Source of the DNA: Brachypodium distachyon
Lineage: Eukaryota > Streptophyta > Magnoliopsida > Poales > Poaceae
Assembly: GCF_000005505.3 (NCBI RefSeq)
Contig: NC_016133.3
Coordinates: 57,315,237 to 57,379,236, forward strand
DNA: 64,000 bases
Reading direction: 5' to 3'
Numbering within the stretch: position 1 is the stretch's first letter; each line of letters starts with the position of its first letter. The notes below the pieces were generated by a model. It searched no databases and was not told the origin of the DNA. It was given only the letters and a program-made list of their open reading frames with translations. A program made the translations under genes and the position numbers. Positions 12,023-23,400 of this stretch are shown piece by piece.

Positions 12023-14030
12023 CTAAATAAAAAGTTCACAACATTGTGTCGCTTAGTACAGAAACAAAGTTTTGATAATAGGGAAACATAATTTTGTTAG
12101 TATAGATTGTTAGTTAATAAACAAAATTAGATTGACTGATAGTCATTTTTCACTTGCTAATGATACATCTAGTAGACATACTAATGCAAACACCACATGT
12201 TTTATGAAAGACAGAAATGTAACAAAGGAAAAGAGAAATATTTATGAAGAGAGGACACATGTTCCTTGAAGAATAATCAGAATATGGGACAGAAAAAATA
12301 AAATTACATTGAGCAACAAGTTCTTGGAAACAAAATAGAAGTGAGGTCAAGGACAATGTTTTATGAAAGTCATTAGAAACTAGTACATGGATGGTTGTGG
12401 CAGAACATAGAAGTGTAATACGAAAGAAGACAACTTAAAATGCAAGATCCAACGAGTTTTGAATGACATGCTTGTTGTACTTAGTGGCCAAACTTTTTTC
12501 ACGAGTTTTACACGCAAGCAAAATCACTTCTTGCCACTTCTAGTAACATGCCGCAACTTGATTTAAAATAATATCATAAGAAATTAGATTCTGATCAACC
12601 TTGTAGATGTCAAGTTTACACCATGGAACATGTCAGGTTGTAAGCTATGTCAAACCATCCCAGATAATTAAGATTTCAATTTAATTGTATGTAAGCTATA
12701 TAAACACCTGTGTAGAAACAAAACTAAATTAAATATAAAAGCACTATATGCTACCTAGAGTACAAGTGTTTGGTTGTGAATTGAACTAGTGCTGAAGCAT
12801 ATGCTAGACTTGAGAAATTAAAGTGATTTAGCTGATCTGGCTAGACTAAAAATTAGGTGATGGTTGATATATGAATGATTTACTTGCAAGCCTGTACAGT
12901 GAGGTGTTCATGTTTGAGTTAAACTTGATCATATTCACTTGAAGATTCAGCAAAGTGGCTAATACTATCTATTTTTCTGTAGCATAGCTTTGAAAACACA
13001 TAAATAACACTATGAGCTTCAGACTGATGTAGGGTTGCTCTCTTCAGTAGTGTTGACCTGTGATAAGATGAATTTATGCTAGCTTAATTCAGATTAGTAG
13101 TGAGCATTCCCTTGACTATATGACAAATAAAGTATGCTGTAGCATATCCTGGTCGCAATAAAATGATATAGGAGCCCAGGCAGTAACCTGTTTTCAGTGA
13201 GCAAGATGTAAGCTGGACATTAGTATGTCAATAGGTGATTAACATGGCCGATGTGCTTAGGTATATAGCAAGTGCAAATTAAATCAAAGTGGGAACTAGC
13301 CATCTCGATCCAGTTCCAGAGGTAAAATGTAATTGGTTTAGCTAGTTCAGAATGGCATTTTAGATAGTTCTTCTGCTGAACTATTTGTCAGACAAAAGAA
13401 CCAAGTAGCTAGTGTGTAATCTGAAACTCAGTTTTGAAGGAAAAGACTTGTTAATGAACCAACTAATCTAGATCTGTTCTAAACCTGAGAATATTATTCA
13501 AGTAAATTGACGTAAATAAAAGAATTACAAAATCCTACATTTGATGGGACATAAACACATGGAATTTGACTATTCATTTAAATAACCACGCTCTCCATAT
13601 CTTAATAGATTCTTACAGCACAAAGAGTGACGCCGAAACATATATATAAAGAAAAAGGAAAGAAACTGTGCCTGCTCTTATTGGTATCATCTTCACTTGC
13701 TGACAACAAAAAGACAGCCTGAGAGGCCTGACAAGCTTGCCTTCAGGGCAAAATTAAAAACAAATTGAGGAAGATGATGAGGGACCAAGAATAGGTGAAA
13801 AGGAAAATATGCTCCAGCTAGTGCTCCTAGAACAGTAACACTATTTCAGCAATAACTTGCAAGCCATTCATCAGAATTATGCAATATGAAATCCATTAGA
13901 AAGATAATTACGAGTAGCTCGATTCTCCTTTTGTGACCACCCCCATATGACTAACCCATTAGTAGCAGTTTTCGAATTAGTGCCTGAAATTAGTTTTCAA
14001 TATATATCACAAACATTAATGATGTTGAAT
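12023..14030. other. AT-rich region, probably intronic or decayed sequence
   Basis: About 2 kb of AT-rich DNA between the unidentified exon fragments and the H+-ATPase remnant. No convincing exon was found; a short minus-strand open stretch near 13700 is unassigned. I see no repeat termini. Confidence 0.45.
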
Positions 14031-14625
14031 ATACTTCCTTGGGAACTGCAAGCACACCGACCATCGTGGCATCTATATCAACCTGATTTTCTGTACGTGA
14101 AAAACTGATCCAGTTAAGAACATGTTAATTGAGATGATCTATATCATGACAAGGTTGTTCTACTGACCAGTTAATATCAGAAGCCTAACCTCTATAAGAT
14201 TCTTGTCCACAATCAACTTGTTCAAGGTTAGTGCTAGGTGTCCCTGTCTTCTCACTGTAAAGAACATCCATGCCAGCCAGCTCCTCAATTGCTGTCATCC
14301 TCTTTGTAATTGCTCCCTACACCAATACGCAACCTTTTTTAACACTAGTCATACGAAAAATTATATGAGCAAGAAACATCAATACGCAACCTTTGCTTCA
14401 GAGAATTGCATATGTGGATACGTGTTGAGTCAGGAGGTGTGACCCAATGGCCATAGTCACAGAAAGAACAGTGGGCATGGTGATGTGAATTCTTCAAGTG
14501 AGAAGCACTAAAAGGTTGTACATTCCTGGTCTGTAAGCCTTGTGTTGAATCGGGTACATGACAACAATCTCTATAACCACTTCCCACAGCAATTGAACAG
14601 CGACTACGGATTAAAAACAACAAAT
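14031..14625 (-). pseudogene. Plasma-membrane P-type H+-ATPase pseudogene fragment
   Basis: On the minus strand, blocks of a plant plasma-membrane proton pump occur in the right order. They are VIEIVVMYPIQHKAYRPG (near 14570-14515), then MPTVLSVTMAIGSHLLTQ, then [20 protein letters not shown] (near 14325-14265), then the phosphorylation loop, then [14 protein letters not shown], then SRTENQVDIDATMVGVLAVP (14100-14040). The blocks lie in different frames with an in-frame stop between them. At the phosphorylation site the invariant aspartate is replaced (SEKTGT instead of SDKTGT), and extra bases after it shift the frame. A working pump has over 900 residues; here only about 150 residues are represented. 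It is a dead fragment. The remaining transmembrane and C-terminal regulatory regions were not found nearby. Confidence 0.85.
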
Positions 14626-14734
14626 GTAACTAACTACTGAAATCAGTCATCCAAATAATTTTTTGAAATCATGCATCCAAACAATCCAGTACTGGAAAAG
14701 TGAGCGGAAGGAGGTGTGTTCGTGAGTTACCGAA

Positions 14735-14880
14735 GAGGATGTGGTTTGGTCGACGCTGTGTCGTCGGAGAATAATGGGTAGACGAGCATCTTGTCACCGG
14801 TAGCCGCGCAGCAGCCGAGCAGGGAGACAAGGTTCCGGTGTTGCACCTAGAGCAGCAGGCAGACCTCGTCAGACCGACCA
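14735..14880 (-). pseudogene. Receptor-like kinase domain fragment
   Basis: The minus strand reads VQHRNLVSLLGCC and then GDKMLVYPLF, the alphaC/beta4-beta5 part of a plant receptor-like kinase domain. A stop codon immediately precedes VQHRN. Only about 45 residues are present, without the ATP-binding or activation loop. It lies directly upstream of, and on the same strand as, the H+-ATPase fragment, which is unrelated in function. Confidence 0.75.
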
Positions 14881-14907
14881 GGGTGAAGAACAGTTATTCT
14901 GCACCCT
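14880..14907 (+). repeat. 28-bp near-perfect palindrome
   Basis: AGGGTGAAGAA and TTCTGCACCCT flank a 6-base centre and are inverted repeats with one mismatch. It sits at the outer edge of the kinase fragment and could be a transposon terminus or a hairpin end. Confidence 0.7.
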
Positions 14908-14999
14908 GGGTATCTAATAGAGTTTCTATATATATATAGCGTGGCTATTTCTCAGTCGTCTGATTTTTAAGAAAAACAAATCCTTAAATGTCAGTTGAC

Positions 15000-15180
15000 G
15001 TATCATGCCTTCCTTGTTTTAATCCTGCCTTCCTTGTTGGAATCCTCATATTGCTCCCTCCTTGTTTTAGCCTTGAGATTGATGGCTTCCTTGTTTAATC
15101 CTGAGATTGCTCCCTCCTTGTTTTAGTCTTGAGATTGATGCATTCCTTGTTTTAATCATGTGATTGAGGACACCTGAGAT
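15000..15180 (+). repeat. Imperfect short repeats based on TTCCTTGTTTTAATCCTG
   Basis: The core CTTCCTTGTTTTAATCCTG and variants (CTCCTTGTTTTAG...TTGAGATTG) recur six to seven times in 180 bases, alternating between two related forms. No coding potential. Confidence 0.75.
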
Positions 15181-15295
15181 TGCTGTGTGAGGCGAGGCAC
15201 TAGAGGCACCTGACGTGCTGGCGTTGGCCAAGGCATGGATGGCTGCGGGACCAGTGGCCGGTGGCCTAGAGCTCACCTTGAGAAGAGGCCGGCGG

Positions 15296-15371
15296 CCTGG
15301 ACCTGCTCGCCGGAGGAGGAGGTGTGGCGGCGACCTGGACCTGCTCGCCGGAGGAGGAGGTGGGGCGGCGA
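15296..15371 (+). repeat. 38-bp tandem repeat, two copies
   Basis: CCTGGACCTGCTCGCCGGAG and the following 18 bases are repeated once with a period of exactly 38 bases (15296 and 15334), with one substitution. It is GC-rich in an otherwise AT-rich neighbourhood, so it may be a fragment of a captured gene. Confidence 0.8.
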
Positions 15372-15723
15372 CCTGTGGAGGCGGAGGATCGCGAGGTAGG
15401 AATTTTTGAAAAATTTAAATGTGTAGGATGTTTCTGTAAAATGGTAATTAGTTCAAATTCCCACCCCCTAGCGACAGTTATTTCGGGACGGATGGAGTAT
15501 TAAGGATTTCAGGGGTCTAAATAACTGGTTTTCGAGTTCAGGGGGTATGCGTCCGGCAAGTCACATTTGAGGGTGAAATTTGGACTTCTTTCATTCCTAA
15601 AAAATGTTTAGATACATGTAATATTTCGATAAGAATTATGGAACTGAGGCAGTAATACATTCAGTGTGTCTTAACTAGAAAATGTGCTCTTATTCAAAAA
15701 AAATCTCTTCTGGTTGTAAGGAC

Positions 15724-16812
15724 TTTCTTAATCATATTTCTGAAACCATTAATTAGCTAAATAATGGATGTTATTTTTGAGGAAACACAGTACAGACGCT
15801 CACAAATACACACGTCAATTATCCCAACCTAACTCAAAATGCTAGATGTGCCACTGATCCAACTAGTGGATGTTGTAACTGCATACTTATACAGGTCACT
15901 TGATTAAGATATCTATATAAAAGTTCTAAAGGCACAAAAGATTTCAAAATAAAATGCGGACATTATGGGTAAGTTCCAAAAGTAACTTTATGTGGAATAG
16001 CCGATTTATTCAAATACATGATAAATGATACCGATTGCCCATGTGTATTTATATTTCTCATCATTTATGTCTATGTGGATTATCTTAATATCACTGTAAC
16101 AACCCAAGACATGAACAAGACAAGTACTCCTCTTAAACCGAATTTTGAAATGAAAAATTTGGTAGGACCGAACTTTTCTGAGGTTTACAACTTGAGCATA
16201 TTCCTCCGGGAATACTCATGCACCATTCAATACACCGCCAACAAAAATGCATTTCCATGATACAAGGAATATACGCAAGACATTCTTAATCATATTTCTA
16301 AAACCATTAAATAGCTAAATTATCGATTGTTTTTTGAGAAAACACGGTACAGACGCTCACAAACACACACGTCAATTAGACCAACCTAACTCAAAATCCT
16401 AGATGTGCCACTGATCCAACTAGTGCATGTTGTGACTACATACTTATACATGTCACTTGATTTAGATATCTATATGAAAGTTCTAGAGGCACAAAAGATT
16501 TCAAAACAAAATGCGAACAAGTTATGGGTAAAGCTCCAAAAGTAACTTTATGACTTAAAACAGTCGAGAAGGATGAATAGCCGACTTCTTTAAATACATG
16601 ATTAATGATGATGATTGCCATGTGTATTTAGATTTCTAATCATTTATGTTTATGTGGATTATCTTAATATCACTGTAACAACCCCAAAACATGAAGAAAG
16701 CAAGTACTCTTCTTAAACCGATGAAATGAAAAAATTGATAGGACCGAACTTTTATTCAATACACTGCCAACAAAAAAGCATTACCATGGTACAAGGAATG
16801 TACGCAGATATG
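15724..16812 (+). repeat. 557-bp segment duplicated in tandem
   Basis: The segment from about 15724 to 16276 recurs from about 16282 to 16812 with a near-constant offset of 557 bases. The match is high, for example ACAGACGCTCACAAAYACAC, CTAGATGTGCCACTGATCCA and ATTATCTTAATATCACTGTA in both copies. The copies have diverged by substitutions and small deletions; the second lacks part of the 3' portion. No gene is recognisable inside. Confidence 0.85.
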
Positions 16813-16834
16813 TCCATTGTGACATCGCGTTTAT

Positions 16835-17320
16835 TCTATAAAAAAATGAAGACATTACCATGGTGAGATATTATGATCTTGGATTTATGCTGAGGTTCTC
16901 TTAGAAGTCAACAAAACAAACTTTTGTGGCTACGTTTACTAACTATTTTGGAATTATTGCTATCCATGAGGCGTCATCAGAATATATGTGTATGGCTTCG
17001 CAAAATGATGAACTTTATTCATAGTTCAAGTTTTATTGGTTCATTGGAATCACCCCCGATTATCTATGAAGATAATGCGGATTGTATTATGCAAATGTAA
17101 ATAGGTTATGTTAGATAAAGAGCAATATTAGTTATAAAGAACATTGTTCCTTAGTTATTTTATCCTTATCAATTACAAAAAGAATGAATAGACAAATATT
17201 TTGAAAAGGAAGTAATGCGGTAAACTCACATATTTTCAAGCAAATCTTTTCCAGCTTATTTACTCTAAAAATATGTCGATGGAATTGACATGATGCGACT
17301 TCATGATTTGGAACCGATAT
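16835..17320 (+). mobile_element. Ty1-copia retrotransposon RNase H remnant
   Basis: Decayed plus-strand similarity to the end of a copia polyprotein. It has a stretch like STNYxEIIAxHEASSExxWL near 16935-17000, YEDNADC near 17070-17085, a degraded HISPKFF-like block near 17130, and GIDMMRLHDL near 17283-17312 corresponding to the usual GIGMRRLxxL end. Frames shift and stops interrupt it, so it is non-functional. I could not identify its long terminal repeats. Confidence 0.75.
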
Positions 17321-17860
17321 GTGTGTGTGATAGCTACTTCCAAAATGTATCGACTTTTGCAAGTACTTTTCATATGAAAATTGTCAGTAACCTCACTATT
17401 CAATGGTTAATAATGTCAAATCTGACACTGTTTTTAGCAAGAACATCTTTGTCTTTTTCACGTAGGCAATCATTGAAATAAAATAAAACAAAATAAAACT
17501 ACAGGAGGAATTTTATGAGAAAGGGACCAGATGGGCACTTGAACGGGGCAAAGGGCCTCACAAGGCCCCATCTGGGCCCCATGGTGCGTCCAGCCTGGGT
17601 GGACGCCTTAGTTGCTAAAGTCTTGCTAATATTGTGTGATCCCATCGTGTCGAACTATAAATTTGGGTTGATGTACATCATATCGAACATTTCAGCAATC
17701 CCCTACATTTGTGGGTCATCAGCCGCGAACCTAATCGATGCCTACCCTATGATCTGACAGCAGCAGCCAGCCATGCTAATGATGTGGGCTCGCAATTCAA
17801 GATCCACCGCGACTGAATGGGCTCAATATCGACCAGAAGACGGTTTCGCTCGTTGAATGT
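17321..17860. other. Unassigned repeat-flanking DNA
   Basis: Between the copia remnant and the hAT-like terminus. It includes a short GC-rich patch at about 17525-17600 that reads openly but resembles no known protein. Confidence 0.45.
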
Positions 17861-17865
17861 ATACC

Positions 17866-18035
17866 TGGGCATTTCTCAGGCCGGGCCAGGTTTTGGACCG
17901 GGCTTGTAAAAGCCTGATCGTGAAAGACTAAAGCCCGAGCCCGGCTCTAATCCTTGGAGTTTCTAAAAAGCCAGGCCCGAGTCCGGCCCAGCAAAAAAGC
18001 AAAAAGCCCCAAAGCCCAAAGCTCGGCAATGACAG
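17866..18035. mobile_element. hAT-like transposon terminus
   Basis: Repeated GGGCCGGG, AAGCCCGAGCCCGG and GGCCCGAGTCCGGCCC units, with TAAAAGCC and AAAAAGCCC interspersed, are characteristic of subterminal regions of plant hAT elements. No transposase and no second terminus could be defined. Confidence 0.45.
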
Positions 18036-18299
18036 AATGATACTCTGAATACATGCTAATAACAATGAAATAAATAATAATTCACACATGCATAACATAA
18101 AATGAATAAGCTCCAGGTTCAGACTATTACCAAGCGAGCCAACACATCATAATAAGTTCAACTTCAACCATAAGATCATAACACAGTTAACAGTTCAGCA
18201 ATCAGTACCACACATGATGACATGCATAATAAGCCTCCAGCAGGCTACGACTGACAGCCAAGCCACACATGCATAAAAAGACCAAAACCATAAATTAAC

Positions 18300-18416
18300 T
18301 ACTCTCTCTGACCCATATTACTTATCCTAAATTTGACCAAGCATGGATGCATGTATGTTTAAATAGCGTCTTGATACATGTGATATTTCGATAAGTAATA
18401 CGCGTCGGAGGGAGTA
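18300..18416. mobile_element. Stowaway-type MITE (Tc1/mariner), degenerate
   Basis: The ends CTCTCTCTGACCCATATTAC and, inverted, CTCCCTCCGACGCGTATTAC match in an inverted orientation around about 115 bases and are flanked by TA, the Stowaway target duplication. Confidence 0.75.
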
Positions 18417-18529
18417 TTACAGTTACAAAATAAAGTTCCATCTTCCAAAACACAGGTTCACAAATCACAATCAACATGTAATAAGAAGCATTTCACACTT
18501 TTTATTTTTCGAGCGGAAGAACTATTTCG

Positions 18530-19300
18530 TACTTTTTTTCAGAATAACCTGTAACTTTATTCAAACAAGAGTACCATTACAGGTACAATGTTTTGGATCA
18601 TAGACTTTAGAAATTATAAGGTAACTCCTATAATTAAGAAATACAATGAAATCTCTTAAAGACATCTTCTCCGTGATTTCACACTTTGCAACATGAAATT
18701 CTGCTGAGGCTTCAACACAGAGACTGCAATCAGACTGTAGCAGCAACGTCGTTACTAGTATCCTGCACGAATTTGACTACCTTGAAAGGTTTCGAAAAGC
18801 CCCTTGAGTGGCTCATCCAAAAAGATGAGAAGCCATGAGCGTTGATCCCCTAAACGTGCAAGTCGTCGAATCGTAAGATTTTCATCAGAACGCCAGAGAA
18901 GTATTACAAAATTACAAAAGATAAAACCAACAAAAACAAACCTCAACAGATACGTATAAACGAATCTGCGAGTACACATACCCAAGATCCACAAGATCGG
19001 GTACACTAAACCCACGAGGATTAAAGATCTCTGACTCCGTAGCAACGTCCGTTGAGACACCACCACAGCAGAGGAATAACCATCTTCGCGACGGCGTCGC
19101 AACCTCCGCCATTGCTTTGCCGATCGGAACTAAATAATTGAAATGCACAAACATGTCTGTGTACTCTTATGAAGAACCGAGGTTCCCCCACCTCGCAGCG
19201 CCAAGACAGCGGCCGGAGGCTAGGGGAACGCTGAATCTTCAGCAGTGACGGCTAAGGCAAAGCTCTTGTGGAAAACCTAAAAAAAACTCCCACCAACCAT
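18530..19300 (-). mobile_element. Possible truncated LINE
   Basis: Reading the minus strand, the segment ends in TTTGAATAAAGTTACAGG followed by an A-rich tract (T-rich on plus at 18512-18542), like the 3' end of a non-LTR retrotransposon. Upstream is a weakly coding open stretch (19102-18755) and a GC-richer head near 19180-19250. No reverse transcriptase motif is present. The assignment is tentative. Confidence 0.35.
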
Positions 19301-20409
19301 TTCGTACTTGAACGTGACCAGACGTCAAAAGTAAGTTCCTCTGGCAGCCCATGGCCTAATAAGAACCATCTCCTGGGCCACCAGTACTCCCCAGGCCCGC
19401 GAACAAATGAAATGAGCCAACTGTCAGTTTTCCTTGCCCCGGAACCACGTCAACGGCCGGTGGGTGAGCACAACGATCCGACCGTCCAACGCCTTTGTCC
19501 GCTTCCGCCGAGATTTGCCCACGTCGCGCGCCCCCATTGGGCAGCCCGTCCCGTCACCACCCATCAACGTCCCCTCCCAAGGCCTCGACACGTTGCGCGC
19601 TCTAGAGACCCTTGGAGCCCACCACGTTCCGTTCCAGTGGTCAGCCAAAACGGAGAAAAACGTTATCGCGCACCCACGCCGCCACCCCGCAGATCCCCCC
19701 TCCCTCACCGACACCCCGGGCCCATCCGATAAACACAGCGCAGGCACGAGAGCCGAGGGAGATATGCCGTGGGATCTGGCTCAGTGCTCTGTGTGCGCAG
19801 CGCCGTGTGCGCGAGGCAAAGCGGGAGTACTTTATTACCCGGCGCGCACTAATCGAGATATGGGTTTGGGCTTTTCGTCGCTGCGGGGCGACGTTTTAAA
19901 ACGCACCGGCGCTTCCCGGCCAACACCTGTCCTTCGGTTCGTTTCCTTCCTTTGCTCCCTCCCGGCCCCCGTCGCGGTCGCGTCGCCCCCCGCGCCCGCG
20001 GCCTACCCACCAACGAGCTTCTTCCACCTCGCCCTCTCTCTCGGAGGAGGAGAGTATCAGGTCAGCGTCTCTCTTCTGATCTCAATCCCCCCTCTCTTAA
20101 TCGCTCGCTCGGAGTGCGTATATTTGGATCTGATCCTTCTAAATTTGGCATCGCCAACCATACCTAATCCAGCCCGGCCGTCCTCCTGTCCTCCTGCTTA
20201 AAGCAGCGGAGCTCGGTACGCTTCGCTCGTTCGCTAGCTGCTCCCTGTCTGCGGCGCGGGCTGCTGTTTGGTTCAGCGGGGGTAGTACACCTGTGAGGCT
20301 GTGACGTGTGTGTTCCTGTCTGGGTCTGGGACGCGGTTTGGTTTGATTTGATTGGGTTGGGTTGGCGGGAGGGAGAGGGAGATCCGAGTTGTGTGTGTGT
20401 GTGGAGGGG
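19301..20409 (+). promoter_or_regulatory. Promoter and 5' UTR region of the bZIP gene
   Basis: GC-rich DNA upstream of the bZIP ATG at 20410. Open frames here are probably chance products of high GC content. A candidate 5' UTR donor site (TATCAG followed by GTCAGC) lies near 20058, suggesting a possible leader intron. A GT microsatellite lies at 20388-20402. No firm TATA box. Confidence 0.45.
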
Positions 20410-23400
20410 ATGGATTTTCCGGGAGGGAGCGGGAGGCAGCAGAACCAGCAGCAGCCGCTGCCGCCGATGACGCCGCTGCCGCTGGGGAGGCAGGGGTCGT
20501 CTGTCTACTCGCTCACCTTCGACGAGTTCCAGAGCGCGCTGGGCGGGCCCGGGAAGGACTTCGGGTCCATGAACATGGACGAGCTCCTCCGCAACATCTG
20601 GACGGCCGAGGAGTCGCAGGCCCTCGGCGCCGTCGTCGCCAACGCGTCCTCGTCGTCCGCCGCCGCGGGGGCGGATCAAGGAGCCGGGGCGCAGCCCATC
20701 CAGCGCCAGGGCTCGCTCACGCTGCCCAGGACCATGAGCCAGAAGACCGTCGACGAGGTCTGGCGCGACATGGTGTACTTCGGCGGGCCCTCCGCCGCGC
20801 CGGCCGCCGCGGAGCTCCCGCCGGCCCAGAGGCAGCAGACGCTCGGGGAGGTCACGCTCGAGGAGTTCCTCGTGCGCGCTGGTGTGGTTCGGGAGGACAT
20901 GGCCGGCCCGCCGCCGCCCGTTTCGCCGGCGCCGGCGGCGCAGGCGCAGCAGCCGCCGCCTCCGCAGCCACAGATGCTGTTTCCTCAGAGCAATATGTTT
21001 GCTCCCATGGTGAATCCTCTGTCGCTGGGTAATGGGATGATGGCCGGAGCTTTCGGCCAGGGAGGTGGTGGCGCGACCACTGCTGTTTCCCCGGCCAGGC
21101 CGGTTTTGTCCAATGGGTTTGGCAAGATGGAAGGCTTGAACTTGTCCTCGCTGTCACCACCACCGATGCCTTATGTTTTTAATGGTGGATTGAGGGGGAG
21201 GAAGGCGCCGGCCATGGAGAAGGTGGTCGAGAGGAGGCAGAGACGAATGATCAAGAACAGGGAGTCTGCAGCGAGGTCGCGCCAGAGGAAGCAGGTGAAA
21301 ATTCTGTCGCCAGAGTGCTGTTATTATCCATCACAAGTTGTCATGCTTTTTTCTTACTCACAGTGACACGTGTTGCTTATATACTTTTTTTATCTTATAA
21401 AAATTGTTTTACTTCTGACATCATTGAGAAAGTTATATCATCCATCTGTTTTCTGTAGTTCTTTGATTAGACCAAAATTAGGATCTTCTTTTTGTCCGCA
21501 TACTTAGTTTATGCTAAATTGGTGCACGGATGCTAAATTGTTTTATGAGAAAATGAAAAGCTTACGTCTCTCTGCACTGAAATAATGATACAAAGGAGAC
21601 ACAAGAAAAATCTCATTTGCTGAAAACTATTCAAAGGTAAATATATTATCCTTGTTGTTGGGCTTCTATAACCATTGGATTTGTGTTTGACGCAACAGAG
21701 TTATATGATGGAGTTGGAGACTGAGGTGGCAAAACTTAAAGAGCGGAACGAGGAGTTGCAGAAAAATCAGGTATGATCCAAGTGCTGTTTGCCTTTCTAA
21801 TTTGCATTGCATTCGTATTGATATCGTATATGCAATTATTTTCTGGCATTCAAGTACTTTAGCTAGTACCTTTAGACAGCCCCTCAAAATTTGTAATTTG
21901 CGGAAATCCAGGAAACCATCCATGTACTCCCACATCCTAACACTGTTTACTTGTGATTGGTTGCCTTCTTGTTGATCATCACTTGTACCCTGGTTCTTTG
22001 GGTACTTCAAAATCTCAAATTATCAGAAAAAAATCTGGACAGTCACCACCTGGTTATTTAGTTCTAGTGATTGGTCTTAGGTATGCTGCAGCATTTTACT
22101 AAGTGAAGTAAAAGTTCATCAAAGAGAAGAAGAAAAATCATAAATATTTTCAACTACAGTCTACATACAGTAAGAGTGGCCCATTTCTTGTACTCCCTCC
22201 GTCCCAAAATAAGTGACGTGGTTTTGTATAGATTCTTATACAAATCCACGTCACTTATTTCCGGAGGGAGGGAGTATAATCTCCTCTCGACAGTCAGCTG
22301 TGAATTCCACAGAACTAAAATCTTGGTAGCAATTACCCACCATAGGTTCCAGTGGCAGCTGTTGAAATAGTCCCGTGCTGAGTATTTGCTTAGCCACCTA
22401 GCACAAGATGTTTTTCATTTTCTTATGATAAATGTAATCCCTTCATAGTCTACCTTATCCGTTATCCAATGTTCATTACAAAACTAATGCAGATGAACTT
22501 TACCCCCACATGCTTGTGCTGTGTGATTACATTCTTTGAAGTGAAACTGTTCTGTTACTGTCTTTGATGAAGTAGTTGGTACTTGCTATTTGTAAGAGGA
22601 AGGAAAGCCTTCACATGACTCAAGCATATAGCTGTCCCTTAGTCCTATGGGGCGACAAAATTATCTGATTAAAGCATAGTATGTCAGCTTAACTAGTATT
22701 TCTTCCAACGTGCAGGTGGAGATGCTAGAGAGGCAAAAGAATGAGGTAATTTCCTACAGTTTTGGAGAAACTGTGTGTGCTGGGCTGATACTACTTTTGC
22801 TTATTTACCTGTTAAAGACAAACATAATTAACCAGCACTATGGGCCCATTTTTTGTTTTATTGGTGGCAAACTTGGTTTATATTAAAGAAAATATATTTG
22901 AACCTATTATCGTGGATGCCCTTTCATGAAGCATTAGAGTCAACCTGTCAGCACCGTGAATGAGTTTTGCTCTATGATCATACTAGTTCCTAATTTATTT
23001 ATTTGATTTGGAATGCACAGTGTGAAGCTTCAACAATATTATTATGAAAATATAAGTATTGATACACTTGGTTGAATGGGAAATGTTATGACCTGGTTGA
23101 CGGCTACTGATGTAGAGTTTCAGCTTTCAAACTATTATCGTATATTTGACTTAAGAATACCTTATTGATGAAGTAAGTTGTGGCCCGTGGGAACTGGAGA
23201 AATGATAAGGCGAAGTCTGACGTGGATGTGATTGATTGTATTTTCCTACAACAGGGTTAGGTGGTAACATTTAAGTAGCTTACGTCTCAAAAAAAGAAAG
23301 AAAAGAAATACGATTAAGAAGCTTACAATGATTAAGAAATTCTTTGAATCGGCCAGCCAATGCAATCATTAGTTTTAGCCTTGTATATTTTAGTACGAGT

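Noticed and set aside
10545..14940. Definition of an exact Helitron or MULE spanning the gene fragments
   Set aside because: Both borders carry TA-rich tracts and a GTGCACCCC-like or GGGTGCAG-like motif, but the outer sequences do not align as inverted repeats and no CTRR hairpin end is clear, so boundaries are not claimed.
19268..20201. Overlapping open frames of up to 255 codons upstream of the bZIP gene
   Set aside because: Composition is Pro/Arg/Ser-rich in all frames, as expected from GC-rich promoter DNA, with no domain and no splice logic linking them to the bZIP gene.
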